64,000 bases of DNA from Pectinophora gossypiella (GCF_024362695.1 NC_065408.1:16427518-16491517); one strand, 5' to 3'; counted from the first letter of the stretch, positions 42,770 through 54,918 are shown. Notes: generated by a model not told the origin, from the letters alone. Made by a program: numbers and translations.

Positions 42770-44810
42770 CTCTGAGAATAAATTAAGAAACATCATTAAG
42801 AAACGAGGTTACAACCTCGACTTTAAAAATGGAAGTAAATAATTATGATATTTGTTTATATAACGTTTCCACAAAATGCGTATTTTTAATCGGAATCATC
42901 TTTCCATATTATTTAAGTTATAAACTTGCATATATCTGACTTTTCTTTCTGAATACCGTAAAGAAATATTACAAACCAATATTCTCAATTTATAAATTCA
43001 CGCGATTTATATGCTGTAAGATCACATTTCATACAAAAAATCAAGCCCATAAGTACTTCAACTGTAATATTTCACCTTGGGTTCCATTCTATAACACACA
43101 AAGGTTCACAAAGGCCGTAATCCTGACCACCGCACGCACTGCTCGCCTCTGAAGTCGGAAGACACGCTCCTAATCGGCAGCACGACCCCATAACTCTATG
43201 CCGTACTGTGATAATGACTGAATTGTGGCAAAATAACAGGCTCGCGTCGCATTTACAACATAACATAAGCTCATGCTTATATCCCAAATGGGGTAGATAG
43301 ACGCACAGCCATCGTATGAACTAAGATGAACAAGTACTTACCCGAGATTTACCATTAAGATAGGTAGTCAACCGTATCGCTGAGGTAATGTTCGATCTGT
43401 TATAGAATGCAATTGCTAGTAGAAATGCTTAACTTTACCCAAAAACCACCAATTCTGTATTTCATCTAAATTGAAATAGTCAGCGCCTTATTCTCCTAGC
43501 CTCCTCTTCCCACGCAATCTAGTTAGTCTGATCCCATCCACCACGCGGTACACAACTCTATTCTAATTTATGTTTTTTCCAAATCTGTATTTCAATTCCA
43601 AATTCAAAGTAAAATATAATTTTTAGTTTAATTCAAAATAGTTTTTTTTTTAAACCGAAATCTCAAAATCCATATAACAGATCGCGCAAATAATATAAAA
43701 AAAAATAATATAAATGATATGTTTGTTTATACAGAGTTACGTATATTGTGTAAGTAAAAGGTTAGTGAAAGACTAAGAATTTACCACGGCAAAAGTTATA
43801 ATGGAATCTAAGAATAAGGTATTGAATTCTCCGTTCCAAGAATAGTAAGTATAGAAAACGCGCGAAGTTCTGTCTAGGTGATTAGATAAGGTTTCAATAG
43901 TTCAGCGGGTTGAAAAGGGTAGCGCAAATAAGTACCCAGTGCATTGCAATATAAAGTACGTTTGTAAGAACACATACTATTTGCGAGACCCTGCGTCTTT
44001 TCAAGTAATTGCGTAGTTATTTTAAAATAACACCCAATATCTAAAAATATAAGTTTAAAATTAAACTCGACAGCGGAAAAATCACGCTCTAAAAATGAAA
44101 CAAGAAAATAAAATTCTTCCGAATTGTGATGTCTAAAAGATACCCGTGGTTGTATGCCGTGGTAAGCAAACTCTTAGCACAGCTTAAGTAATCTAAATCA
44201 CTATTTATTTCTTTTAAAACGCATATTTTTTATTTATGGGTGAATTGCAAAAGCCAAAAAAATAACGCGTCGGGATTAATAACGGTTGTGTAAAATGCTG
44301 CTAAATGACTTTGTATATTTTTCTAGTTAAAATCTTGGCAACAAAAATCATTTAGTAACGGAAGCAATAACACAGCAAAAAAATTATTAAAGTGTAATTT
44401 TATCATTTCGATAGCTTGGCTTACATACATAGCGGTCAAACATATTATCCCTCGTTTTTGCTTCGCCGCAGTCTGGTACTAAATTCCTTAGTTCTGAATT
44501 CAAATTCTGAAAGGTACATGATTCATTTCCTAATTTATGAATGTAGAGATTAGAATTCATTTGAATGCAGAAATGGGATGATTGTTGCTAAGATGTAATT
44601 CCCGCATAAAAAAGCAACATCATAATACTTAGTTCCGAATTCAAATCCTGATACACGATAATTCTAATGATAACCGAACATGGAGATTTGCATTCTTTTA
44701 TATTCGAAATTTGAAATGCGGCGTAGTCATTGAGATTAGAATTCATTTGAATGCAGAAAGTGGATAGATTGTTGCGTTGCTATTACCCTTGCGGGTAATA
44801 GGAAAATATT
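42770..44810. other. Long unannotated intron stretch
   Basis: AT-rich. Possible old LINE debris at about 43090-43260 and a repeat scrap at 43255-43400. No splice-bounded coding sequence found on either strand. Confidence 0.4.
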
Positions 44811-44974
44811 TGACCACAATCTCACCTGATGGTAAGTGATGATGCCGGTGGAAAGTGAAGACATACTTATCTAGAAAGTGCATATACGTAGACTCATGCC
44901 TTGAAGATGTCCAGATTGTACTTATCGGGAAAAAGATCCGCGGGCAGAGAATTCCAGACCTTAGTCTTTCGTAT

Positions 44975-46299
44975 TACCTTAGTAATTAACAAAAAAAAAA
45001 GCTTCTAATATTAAGTTACTTTATTGAGTACTCCACACAATAAAAACCAACATAATATTTTACCGGGTCACGTGGGAATGAAACCTATAAAAAGTTGTGC
45101 CATACCCTCTGGGTCTCAAAAACCATAAAACTCTTTCATGTATCATAGTCGAGTGATAATTTTAACGGCCATCTTCCCCACATTTAGCGGCTATAAATGT
45201 TACCACACGAACCTAAAATAACAAGTTTAAATGTTTGGGTTAAAGATAAATTAGTAGCTTAAGGTGTTTAAAAATCATAGTATTATTCAAATATATTTTA
45301 TTACACCAAAATAAATCGACCTCATTTTAATTTTTAACTTAATAATAATATGAATTTTAAATTAAGAATTAAGTGCGACGTTTGACTACTTTAAACTTAA
45401 ATGTCAACCATTTAGCCGCTAAAGAATAAAGGGGAGAGCGCGCGAACTCTGTCTCGCTCACACTAATGCGCTACGCGGCACATAACAAAAATGTCATTTT
45501 TGTATGAATACGAGTAATAGTTCACTGAACGTCTTGTAAAGGACAAAAACCTAACCTCAACACAAGGTTCTGTAATGTTTGTATTATATTGAACCGTATA
45601 CAAATATCCATATTCAAATCTTCCTTCATTATCAATCACAATACGAACGTGTTATTCAATCTCAGTAAACCCAATACAAATAATCTGCAATCATTTGACA
45701 AACATTGATTTTTCAACCAACAAAGAGAACCGCGAGTCTAAAAAGGGTCACATTGAACATTGTCATATAAGCTGCTAAAAAGCTGAAGCTGAAGAAACAA
45801 GCCAAAGCTGTTATTTGATATTTCTTTCAAAACACAATTCCTCAAATAAGCATTTCATCACTTTCCATCGTATATTTTCATAATGAGGAATTAATATTGT
45901 AAATTACGGACTAACTAACGAACGCTTTCAACTAAGCTTGCAAACGATATACAACAATATATTGTTCGCCATAGAACGCATTAACAGGCTTTCAAAATTA
46001 AGATTACACGCTCATCCACTTATGACGTCATCTCGTTTTAAGTCTATTATGCATAACAAATACCTATTACATAGATAATAAACTCCTTTAAAATCACCAC
46101 GATAGTGAGAATGGCAATTAACTCGGGCCTTGTTCTCTGAAGGTCGGATAAACTCATTTGTACCAGGCAGTGAGGCCCAACACTTCTAAATTTGTGATCG
46201 CTGCTCTAATTGGATCAAATTTTGATAACACCTTCTATGTATTATATATAACACATTGCATAACAAAATAATTAAAACAAACACTAAAATTTTCATTTT
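44975..46299. other. Unannotated intron sequence
   Basis: Preceded at 44815-44975 by a copy of the family at 12580-12790. No exon found. Confidence 0.4.
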
Positions 46300-46672
46300 C
46301 CGGCAAAAGTATGGAACGGAAAATAATTTAAAAAACACAAAAAATTTCATGAATTTTCCGACAAGAAATTCCACTTGATATCAACTCAGAATCATGGTCT
46401 GAACTATCCCCCTCAGTATTCGTTACGATGTTACGACACGCATACCTAATTGTATGGCTACCTGTATGTCTTGTACGGGGTGTAAGTGACATCGTAACGT
46501 ATACTGAGGGGGCTGATTTGGCTCATTATTCTAAAGTAGAATTTTCGATTGCATAAGTAAAGAATTTTAAAAGAGTAATGAATATACGGAAAATTCCACT
46601 TGATTTTAACTTACAATCATGGTCTGAATCATCCCCCTTAGTATTCGTTACGAGGTCACTATCCTGTATACA
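46300..46672. mobile_element. MITE-G two-unit element, left unit incomplete
   Basis: The right part of unit 1 (to about 46440, CCCCCTCAGTATTCGTTACG) and unit 2 (46478-46672) flank a spacer with GTATGGCTACCTGTATG, like that at 35033-35075. Confidence 0.65.
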
Positions 46673-46835
46673 TAATATATGTACATAACATCGCAAGATG
46701 AACTAAGTACCCTCACCACGCCGAGCTTTCTGTTACACCACCGTCATAGGTGGTGAGTCGTATCGTCGTCTAGGTGTAGCCTGTGTTTGGGAAAACTGGA
46801 CTTGAGATAAGATAATAACTCTTTGGTGCAAGTAT

Positions 46836-47153
46836 GGCCAGTCTCAGGTCTAGTGGTTAGAGCGTTAGGCTCACGATCTGGAGGTCCGGATTCGATTCCC
46901 TATGGGGACATTGTCGAAATCACTTTGTGAGACTGTCCTTTGTTTGGTAAGGACTTTTCAGGCTTGAATCACCTGATTGTGCGAAAAAGTAAGATGATTC
47001 CGTGCTTCGAAGGGCACGTTAAGCCGTTGGTCCCGGCTATTAGCCGTAAAAACACCTCCACCAACCCGCATTGGAGCAGCGTCGTGGAGTATGCTCCATA
47101 TCCCCTCCGGTTGATTGAGGGGAGGCTCACCCAGCAGTGGGACGTATATAGGC
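46836..47153 (+). mobile_element. SINE-B, full length
   Basis: TCTAGTGGTTAGAGCGTTAG, core CCGTGCTTCGAAGGGCACG then TTAAGCCGTTGGTCCCGG, tail ATGCTCCATATCCCCTCCGG to GGACGTATATAGGC. Confidence 0.88.
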
Positions 47154-47374
47154 AAGTCTGGTACCGGGTACTATGCATTATAGATGAAAGGGAACGTCGT
47201 AAACAACGGCATTTGAAAACTGGCTAGTTGGAACAGCGTTAATAATTCAAAATCAATTGGCAATTACGTAGGTATTAGACATTCTGCCTTGGTTGAATGA
47301 CAGAAGGTCTATGCTCTATTATGAGAGATATGTGGGTAAAGTTATGTTAACAATTCGTCTATCCAAACAGCAAC

Positions 47375-47560
47375 ATTTTCAAATTCAAAAGTATCTTTAT
47401 TCAGTAGGTAACATAGTTACACTTTGAATATTTTTTACATAACGAACGTCTCATCCGCCTAAAACTACTGCAGCTTCTCACAACCTGTATAACCGGGAAA
47501 AAGAAGCTGCAAGGAAAGCCTCGGCACGGGGCCCTAGACGTTCTTCAAGAAAAAATAACA
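47375..47560 (-). repeat. LINE 3'-UTR fragment
   Basis: TTCAAATTCAAAAGTATCTT and ATAGTTACACTTTGAATA match 57000-57060. GCAGCTTCTCACAACCTGTA matches 7690-7710. Confidence 0.55.
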
Positions 47561-47572
47561 TAAAATATTGTT

Positions 47573-47805
47573 CATCATCATCAATTTAAGAGCCACGCTC
47601 TTGTCGGTGTAGCATTTTCCATTCCAGTCTATCAAAGGCCAATTATTGAGGACAGAAGAGGCAAGATGGCCTAATGAGACACGACGAATTCATTAAAAAC
47701 ATCATACAAGGAAAGCTAGAAGGAAAGAGAGGAAGGGGAAGACCAAGAAGAGCTTACATGGAACAGATTAAAGAAAAGGTTAACGTCGTGTCTTATAGGG
47801 AAGTC
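47573..47805 (-). mobile_element. Twin-primed RTE-like LINE insertion
   Basis: 47573-47644 is the LINE 3' end in reverse (CATCATCATCAATTTAAGAG). 47641-47805 is upstream LINE sequence in forward orientation (ATTGAGGACAGAAGAGGCAA to ATAGGGAAGTC). AATT is shared at the switch, and AAAATATTGTT is duplicated at 47562-47572 and 47806-47816. Confidence 0.85.
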
Positions 47806-47882
47806 AAAATATTGTTATACAATTGATATACTATTGTTAAGGTTGGTCATAGTTGTAAATTGTTTTATCTGATTTTGAGTAC

Positions 47883-48450
47883 TTCTCTTCTTCTATCGTG
47901 TGAGTTGTTAGGTGGAGTACCACTCAAAGACTACTGACACTAGTGTTTTGAGTACTTATCTCAAAAATTGTGTCTTTCGTATTACTCCAGACTAGACAGT
48001 CTGGCTATCACAACTTTTTTTAAAAAAAGGACGTAATATTTTTTTAATCTTATTTCTGCTAAACCGCTTAGCATCTTCAACCTGATCTATTCAAACGAAA
48101 TAGGCCTCAATCTAAAATAGTCTTAAAATAAAAATAAACTTTCACTAAACCGATTATTTTGCGCCTGTCAATAACTTCAGGTTTGGAAAGCGGATCCAAT
48201 CTCGGATAGCAAAGTTAATAAAGTTGAAACTTGAAAAAATAAACTCTGTCAGGCCAATGGGGTATGTAGGTAAGGTTTTCTTTATATTTTATATTTTTAA
48301 GTGAAAGATTATGGTATTAAAAAAATAATTTGTTTATTTTTCCTTTTCATACGGTAAATATTTATTTTTTAATTTGTTTTTTACATCTCCTAAAGTAATC
48401 TGAATGGTGTCTTTGCCTTTGCTAGATTGTTTTCAAATTTTAATTTTGAC
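47883..48450. other. SINE-C scrap and unannotated intron
   Basis: CTTCTTCTATCGTGTGAGTT at about 47885-47945 is reverse SINE-C tail. The rest is AT-rich with nothing recognised. Confidence 0.4.
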
Positions 48451-48459
48451 GTTTTGTTA

Positions 48460-48975
48460 GGGTAATGTGCCAAATATCTTTTTGTAAACATGACGGGGGT
48501 TACTTATCGGGTAAGTACCTTTAAAAACAAACCGGCTAATTACGAGTCGGACTCTCACACGAAAGATTCCGTACCATTATGTATGTGAGCCTCCCTGAAA
48601 TATGAATCCAATTTCAATTTAATTCTTTTTTAAGGAATATATAGCGAAATATTCTGCGAATATTTCAAGCGTCTCGTTGCTGTTATGAATATCGACCCAA
48701 ATCGAGCAAAAACATCGCGTTTGATGCCTTGATTTATTTTATTCTGTTTTTCAGCCGATTTCGGATTGGGCGACTGCTTCAACTCCGTCGTTGTTATAGC
48801 GGTAACAGAAATACATCATCTGTGAAAATTTTAACTATTTGACTATAACGGTTCATGGGATACAGCCTGATGACAGATGGACGGACGGACAGACGGTCAG
48901 CAGAATCTTAGTAGTAGGGTTCTGTACGCAATGGGTATAAAACGGGACTTCTATTACTAAGACTTCGCTTAAAAT
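48460..48975. repeat. Moth interspersed repeat next to exon 2
   Basis: GGCTAATTACGAGTCGGACT, CGTACCATTATGTATGTGAG and GACGGACGGACAGACGGTCA are familiar elements of a common lepidopteran repeat. It approaches the exon 2 donor at 48981 closely. Confidence 0.55.
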
Positions 48976-48981
48976 ACTCAC

Positions 48982-49208
48982 TGAACCATTCCTCGTTCTG
49001 GACAGGAGAGGAATCATCTCTCTCTCCACAGCAGCAACGGCTAGGAGTGGGGCGAAGATGGCCAAGGCCACCAGCCACAGAGCCACCAGGAGACCGCAAG
49101 CACCTCGTCTTGACGGCATCCAGGGTTGTCTGAGAGACTGTGTGATGGCCAGGTAGCGGTCTACTGACATTGCTGTTATGGTGAACACGCTTGATGCCAC
49201 TGCTACAC
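48982..49208 (-). CDS. Neuropeptide-type GPCR, exon 2 (TM3, DRY motif, TM4)
   Basis: This exon continues the receptor from 56699 across a 7.5-kb intron. The acceptor tatcctcag leaves GT, which with the G of the preceding exon makes Gly, so the protein reads FLQG-VAVASSV with no frame break. It holds 75 codons. TM3 (SSVFTITAMSVDRYLAI) ends in an intact DRY motif, the G-protein coupling switch. A basic ICL2 (PWMPSRRG) follows, then TM4 (LVALWLVALAIFAPLL) with its conserved Trp, and the start of ECL2. The donor gtgagt follows a complete Ser codon (phase 0). The open frame runs on past the donor into a moth repeat region (about 48460-48960), so the open reading frame overstates the exon. An intact DRY, no stops and good splice sites argue for a functional gene. 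Confidence 0.92.
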
Positions 49209-49349
49209 CTGAGGATAAGAAAGTATTAAAATAAATATTACAAACAACAGATCCCTAAGAACATTTTATACCGAATGTCACATATCATGACAAAAATGTT
49301 ATTCATTCGATACTAAAACAAATCTATTTTTTCTATCGTTTTAGTTTTT

Positions 49350-49664
49350 GGCAGCTTGTATGGTATAATGGTTAGAGCGTTGGGTTCACGAGCTGGAGGT
49401 CCGGTTTCGATTCCCAATGGGGACATTCGCAAGCAATTATTTTGTAAGAATGTCCTTTGCTTGGCTCGAACATTGCAGGCTGAATAACCTGATTTCCCGA
49501 AAATGTTAGATGATTCCGTGCTTCAGATTGCACGTTAAGGTGTTGGTTCCGGGCTACTACCCAAACACGTCCACCAACCCGCAGTGGAGGAGCGTGGTGG
49601 AGTATACCCTCTCCAGTTGATTGAGGGGTTACCTGTGCTCGGCAGTGGGACGTATACAAGGTAT
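49350..49664 (+). mobile_element. SINE-B, diverged
   Basis: ATGGTATAATGGTTAGAGCG, then CCGTGCTTCAGATTGCACG, then GATTGAGGGGTTACCTGTGC. In the intron upstream of exon 2. Confidence 0.8.
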
Positions 49665-49669
49665 TTATA

Positions 49670-50590
49670 ACATTTTTTTATTTTTTTAAATATATGTAGC
49701 ATTATATGTATATTAAAGAAACACAAAATGAAACAAACAAAAATTAAGTACATTTATATTGCATTTGTTTGTAAAGATTGTTTTATTATAAGAAAAAAGA
49801 CGAAATTTTTTTGTGAAGATTTATAAAGAATATGCTTACTGGGAGACCCATGAAAGAATTTATTCGGGACAAAAAAATTGCCTTTGTTTTTCGTCTCTTC
49901 CATTTTATTTGCGAAAACTCCTTGGCTAAGTATTTTATTTCATTGATTTGTCACAACCACGTGACAAAACGGAGAAGGACAATTTTGCATTTTAAATTTT
50001 AGCTGGGTAAGTATATGTAGTATTATTCTTTATTCTATGGGTAAACGTAATATTTCTTTTAGACGTGACTTATAGTTGTAAGACCGAATGTCCTTTTAAT
50101 ATCCAAACCCCATTGTTTAACTATTGCGTCTGGAAATCTCGGCCTTACGAGGTTATTGTAGATTTAAGTCGAATACCACTCACAACCACTTGGAGCGACC
50201 AAATGGGGAGCGTCAAGGGCTCTCAATGTGGAAGTCCAATTTATCAATCGCTCCATCAATTTCAGGCGTAGTTCCGACCAGTGTCTGACTTCATAGACAT
50301 ATTACCCTTTATCCAATCGGCTAATAAACTGATAAAAATAAACCCGATGCAAAACAAAGTTTTGTTATCAGTCTCGATACCAATTTAGCGGATATAAAAA
50401 CACCCGGGCAACCAATAATTTTGTTTCCCAACCGTTATCCGGGTGAATTAAACCGGGAAGTTAATCCGAGCGCGAAGTTGAGGGCTTCCCACCATGCTCC
50501 CGTTGTACGTTTGCGATGATGTCGCTGCCTAATCCTTTTGAGATTACAACTTCTTTCCTAATACATTGTTTTAAGTTTACGCGGTTATTA
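49670..50590. other. Unannotated intron sequence
   Basis: Possible family D traces at about 50050-50230. No exon found. Confidence 0.4.
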
Positions 50591-50593
50591 TCA

Positions 50594-50830
50594 TAATTAA
50601 AACACATAATAACGGGTTCTTACCGCGTTTAAATGGGGATATGAGACTCCCGATATTTCGACACTGTTGCAAGTGCCATGATGTGCCCGTAGAAAATTAT
50701 GGATCTACCTACTCCACTCCAATCTCATCAGTCATCCCGTGATCATGGCACTTGCAACAGTGTCGAAATATCGGGAGTCTCATATCCCCATTTAAACGCG
50801 GTAAGAACCCGTTATTATGTGTTTTAATTA
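50594..50830. mobile_element. MITE-J, complete
   Basis: Arms of about 90 bp: TAATTAAAACACATAATAAC, then GGGTTCTTACCGCGTTTAAA and GATATTTCGACACTGTTGCA, mirrored to the right end GTTATTATGTGTTTTAATTA. Confidence 0.85.
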
Positions 50831-51123
50831 TTCTTTCCTAATTTGGTCTAACCCGCCAATTCTATACATGTATAGTCACACCCTGGACACATATAACTCC
50901 TGTAATGTTGCAAATGTAAGTTTAATAAATAAATAAATAATGAGGACTCCACAGCAGTTTAGTGTCCAAAATAACTCCCAAAAAACAGCAGTATCCGTGA
51001 GGCCCTATTCCTTATTTTTTAGACAGCGTAAAATAAACATTTAGAAGAGACACGCTCCGCCCCGCACCAATTCGTAACGGTGTCGAGCTAGATTTACCTC
51101 ACCCCCTCTGGGTCTTAACATAA

Positions 51124-51378
51124 AACATAAACAGCCTATATACATCCCACTACTGGGCACAGGCCTCCCCTCAATCAACCGGAGGGGTATGGAGCATACT
51201 TCACCACGCTGCTCCAACGCGGGTTGGTGGAGGTATTTTTACGGCTAATAGCCGATAAGCTAATAACCAACGGGTTAACGTGCCCTTCGAAACACGGAAT
51301 CAGCTTACTTTTCCGGACAATCAGATGATTCAAGCCTGAAAAGTCCTTACCAAACAAAGGACAGTCTCACAAAGTGAT
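51124..51378 (-). mobile_element. SINE-B lacking its tRNA head
   Basis: AACAGCCTATATACATCCCA to AAAGGACAGTCTCACAAAGTG. It stops before the head, a 5' truncation in the sense direction. Confidence 0.8.
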
Positions 51379-51581
51379 CAGTGAGTGAGTGGTGAGTGTG
51401 AGTGAGTAAAGTGGTCTCTGGGTCTTATTTTAGTTTAAATTGCCGTAAGCCGCTAAGGCTAAACTATTTGCAGATGGTACCTACTTACTTTTTTAAATAA
51501 AGGAACAATAAGATTCTTTTGACAATGTATACAGCGCCATTTCAGAGGTAGTAGATTGGTTTACTGTAAACAATCTGCTCA

Positions 51582-51730
51582 TCATCGTCAATTTAAGAGC
51601 CACGCTCTTGTCGGTGTAGCATTTTCCATTGCAGTCTATCAAAGGCCAATTCCTTAACTTCTCTATAAGACACGACGTTAACCTTTTCTTTAATCTGTTC
51701 CATGTAAGCTCTTCTTAGTCTTCCCTTCCA
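51582..51730 (-). mobile_element. RTE-like LINE 3' end
   Basis: CATCGTCAATTTAAGAGCCA, CTATCAAAGGCCAATTCCTT and TTCCATGTAAGCTCTTCTTA, the reverse complement of 32255-32390. Confidence 0.75.
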
Positions 51731-51739
51731 CAAAACAAT

Positions 51740-52440
51740 CTGCTACTGAATGGAAAAAAAAATATGTTGTATTACTTTTTCTATAAAAAAAAAGTTTTTT
51801 TGTTTTTTTCTATAGTATACAACGTAAAACCGCTTATGCAACAAACGCTTCAGGTCTAATTTTATTCATATTTGGAACTTAAGAATCAGTAGCATTATAT
51901 TAAGGATAAAAAATAATGCTATTAATTCTGAACAACATTGAAACAGAAACTTTATTACTTATTTATCTATTGGTAATAGTAACCTTCGGTCTTTAATAAG
52001 AAAAGAACCTCTTAAATTGTTTCATTTTTACCTGTTATTTTTGTCATAAGACCCGAGTCATAAAATCCTTTTCCTGTAAAAAGTAAATTACTTATTAATT
52101 TAATTACATCCATAAACTTTTGCGGTTTGAATTATGTAAGGATACGTAAAAGTTTCAAACCAATTTCAAATTTTTGAAGTTCGTTATTAGGTTACTTTGC
52201 TAACCCAAAAATATTTGACTTCTTATATATATATTTGATCGGTTTAAAAGTTATTATCGTCATTTTCCTGGTTAGGAAAAGTTTGTATTCTGAGATAGAT
52301 CGGGGTAAGATTCTTCTCGACCTTGTTTTGTTATTCCTCTAGAAACAAATATTCAGTAAAGTCGAGTGCTATTATTATCAGGCCTCATACATCTTATCCA
52401 GATAATTTATACAACGTTTAAGAGGCACTTTTTCATGATT
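51740..52440. other. AT-rich intron sequence
   Basis: Nothing recognised. Confidence 0.4.
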
Positions 52441-52441
52441 A

Positions 52442-52902
52442 TACAGGATGTTAGTGACATCGTAACGAATACTGAAGGGGATGATTCAGCCCATGATTCT
52501 AAGTTAAAATCAAGAGGAATTTTCCGTCGCAAAATTCATGTTGTTTTTGTGTTTTTTAATTATTTTCAATCCTATACTCATGCGATGGAAAAATCCACTT
52601 GATATTAACTTAGAATAATGAGCTGAATCATCCCCGTCAGTAATAATACCCATATTATGTACTTGTGCGAGGTGTAGTGTCATCGTAACAAATACTGAGG
52701 GTATGATTCAGACCACGATTCTGAGTTGACATCAAGTGGATTTTCCAGTCGGAAAATACATAAAAAATTTAGGGTATTTTTTTATTACTTTCGTTTTTGT
52801 TTATTTATTTATTTGCAACGAAAAATTCTACTTGATATCAACTCGGAATTATGGTCTGAATTATCCCTCAAAGTTTTCGTTACGATTTAGCTAACACCCT
52901 GT
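52442..52902. mobile_element. MITE-G two-unit element
   Basis: Unit 1 (52442-52640) and unit 2 (52671-52902) flank a short spacer (TATTATGTACTTGTGCGAGG). The right outer end has CCCTCAAAGTTTTCGTTACG. Confidence 0.75.
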
Positions 52903-53087
52903 CTAAGCCAATGTGAGAGTGGCAAGGTCTACCACATACTCTGCAGATGTATTCAATCTCGTGTCCACTTTCGCGTCATCTGCTCCTTTTCTCTGCCGAC
53001 AGATCAAACCAGACAAGGTCGAGTGCATAATTATAATATCTGTTCCTTATCGTTCGTGCCCTTTTACCGCCATGTTATAATTAATTT

Positions 53088-53395
53088 TGGCCTACAGAGG
53101 CCACAGGGCCCAGTGGTTGAGCGTTGGACTCACGATCTGGAAGCCCCGGGTTCGAATCCCGGTGGGGACATATCACAAAAATTACTTTGTGATCCTTATT
53201 TTGGTTAGGACATTATAGACTGGTCACCTGATTGTCCGAAAATTAGATGATCTGTGTTTCGGAAGGCCCGATAAGCCGTTGGTTCCGGTTACTATTTACC
53301 GATGTAATTAAGTAATTGTTACATGGGCCATGTCAGACACCAGTGTTGATGAGGCTGGTATTCCACCTAACAACCCACACGATAAGAAGAAGAAC
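53088..53395 (+). mobile_element. SINE-C
   Basis: CCCAGTGGTTGAGCGTTGG, CCCGGGTTCGAATCCCGG, CTGTGTTTCGGAAGGCCCG, and tail to CACACGATAAGAAGAAG. Followed at once by a reverse SINE-B. Confidence 0.82.
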
Positions 53396-53585
53396 ATAAC
53401 ATAACATAACATAAACAGCCTATATACGTCTCACTGCTGGGCACAGGCCTTCCCTCAATCAACCGGAGGGGTATGGAGCATACTCCTCCACGCTGCTCCA
53501 ATGCGGGTTGGTGGAGGTGTTTTTACGGCTAATAGCCGGGACCAATGGCTTAACGTGCCTTCCGAAGCACGGAATCATCTTTCTT
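53396..53585 (-). mobile_element. SINE-B 3' portion
   Basis: After an ATAAC microsatellite, AACAGCCTATATACGTCTCA to GCCTTCCGAAGCACGGAATC. Confidence 0.78.
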
Positions 53586-53780
53586 TTTTTTCTCATCACC
53601 TTTTTTTTGGTGATGAAGAAGAAAAAGAAAATAATAAATTAATGATTAGATAAATGACGCTAAATCTGTGTCGACGCATCCTATTACGCTTCAACACAAT
53701 ATCTGATCACAAGGAAATAAACCAGGTCCCTGCCAACACCGGCTCACGAATGTATAATAAAATATTAAGCATACTTTATG

Positions 53781-53880
53781 CAAGAGGGAAACCACTGCCC
53801 TATTTTTCCTAAAAAAAAAGTAGCGTGGAGAATGCTACACCGACAAGAGCGTGGCTCTTAAATTAATGATGATGTTATGT
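53781..53880 (+). mobile_element. Family E 3' end
   Basis: GAGGGAAACCACTGCCCTAT, then GCTACACCGACAAGAGCGTG and GCTCTTAAATTAATGATGAT. Confidence 0.75.
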
Positions 53881-53920
53881 TTTATAAAGTATCTTATACC
53901 TCTCAACAGAACTGTGCTAA

Positions 53921-54250
53921 TTAAAACACATAATAACGGGTTCTTACCGCTTTTAAAGCAGAGATATGAGACTCCCGATATTAAGATGAACGCAGTAAGA
54001 ACCCGTTATTATGTATTTTAATAACTGCGTAAAATTAAAACAATGTATGAACTATGATACATCGACTATTATTATAAAATGTAATGATTACATGCAAACA
54101 CACACAGGGAAGTCCGTAGCTACTACGTGAGCTGGTGTTGGCAGGAAACCGCCCTACTTCCTTGCCTTCAAATAATAATTAAAACACATAATAACGGGTT
54201 TTTACCGCGTTTAAAGCAGGGATATGAGACTCCCATCCCCGCTTTAAACC
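53921..54250. mobile_element. MITE-J copy (53921-54035) and half copy (54176-54250)
   Basis: Both start with AATTAAAACACATAATAACG. The first closes with AAGAACCCGTTATTATGTAT, while the second breaks off at GACTCCCATCCCCGCTTTAA. Confidence 0.7.
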
Positions 54251-54283
54251 AATCAATCAATCAATAATACTTTATTGCACAAC

Positions 54284-54350
54284 GACATCTACTCAGAATT
54301 ATGACCTGAATCATACCTCAAAGTTTTCGTTACGATGTCACAAACACCCC
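54284..54350. mobile_element. MITE-G right end
   Basis: CATCTACTCAGAATTATGAC and CTCAAAGTTTTCGTTACGAT. Confidence 0.6.
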
Positions 54351-54557
54351 GTATAGAAGCATCGACACTGGAACCCAATCTACTTCTAACAAAACTACTC
54401 AATTAACAAGCGCTGAACTTTGAAAATCGTTCATGGGAATTTCGGTGGTAGCGTAAATTATTTCGGGTTTCCGATCGCTGCGGGCTCATTCGGAATTCAA
54501 TAACGGCTCGTGCGCATATTTTGTTAACTGAGATAGAAACGACAACGTGTAATGATT

Positions 54558-54798
54558 CATCATCATCAATTTAAGAGCCACGCTCTTGTCGGTGCAGCAT
54601 TTCTGTAAAATACTCTCCATGCTACTTTTTTAGGGAAAAATAGGGCAGTGGTTTCCCTCTTGCCTTCCGCCCCGCAGTACTCTGTCTGACGCGAGTGGGA
54701 TGGCGCCCAGAGTAGTCTATTACAAAGCCATACTAGGACTCCTGTCCTCTGCGTCTGAATAGTACTGATAGTTACTGCTGCCCTCTGTCAGGTTCCAG
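54558..54798 (-). mobile_element. Family E, full length with 9-bp duplication
   Basis: A 241-bp insertion flanked by GTAATGATT at 54549-54557 and 54799-54807. On the minus strand it starts CTGGAACCTGACAGAGGGCA and ends with GAGCGTGGCTCTTAAATTGA and (TGA)n, the same tail as the RTE-like LINE. Confidence 0.85.
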
Positions 54799-54861
54799 GT
54801 AATGATTAATCTCAGAAAATTCTGTCTCTAAGGCAACGGTATGGTCCTTCACATTCAGGTT

Positions 54862-54918
54862 CCGGCTAAGTAGTTAATGCCATTTGCGGCAAATCTACAA
54901 CAAGTCATGTCAAAAAAA
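54862..54918 (+). repeat. Family D 3' end
   Basis: AAGTAGTTAATGCCATTTGC then CAAATCTACAACAAGTCATG and a short A-run. Confidence 0.65.

Noticed and set aside
48853..48981. C-terminal part of the open frame that contains exon 2
   Set aside because: A gtgagt donor at 48981 ends the exon, and the following frame reads into a common moth repeat (about 48460-48960).
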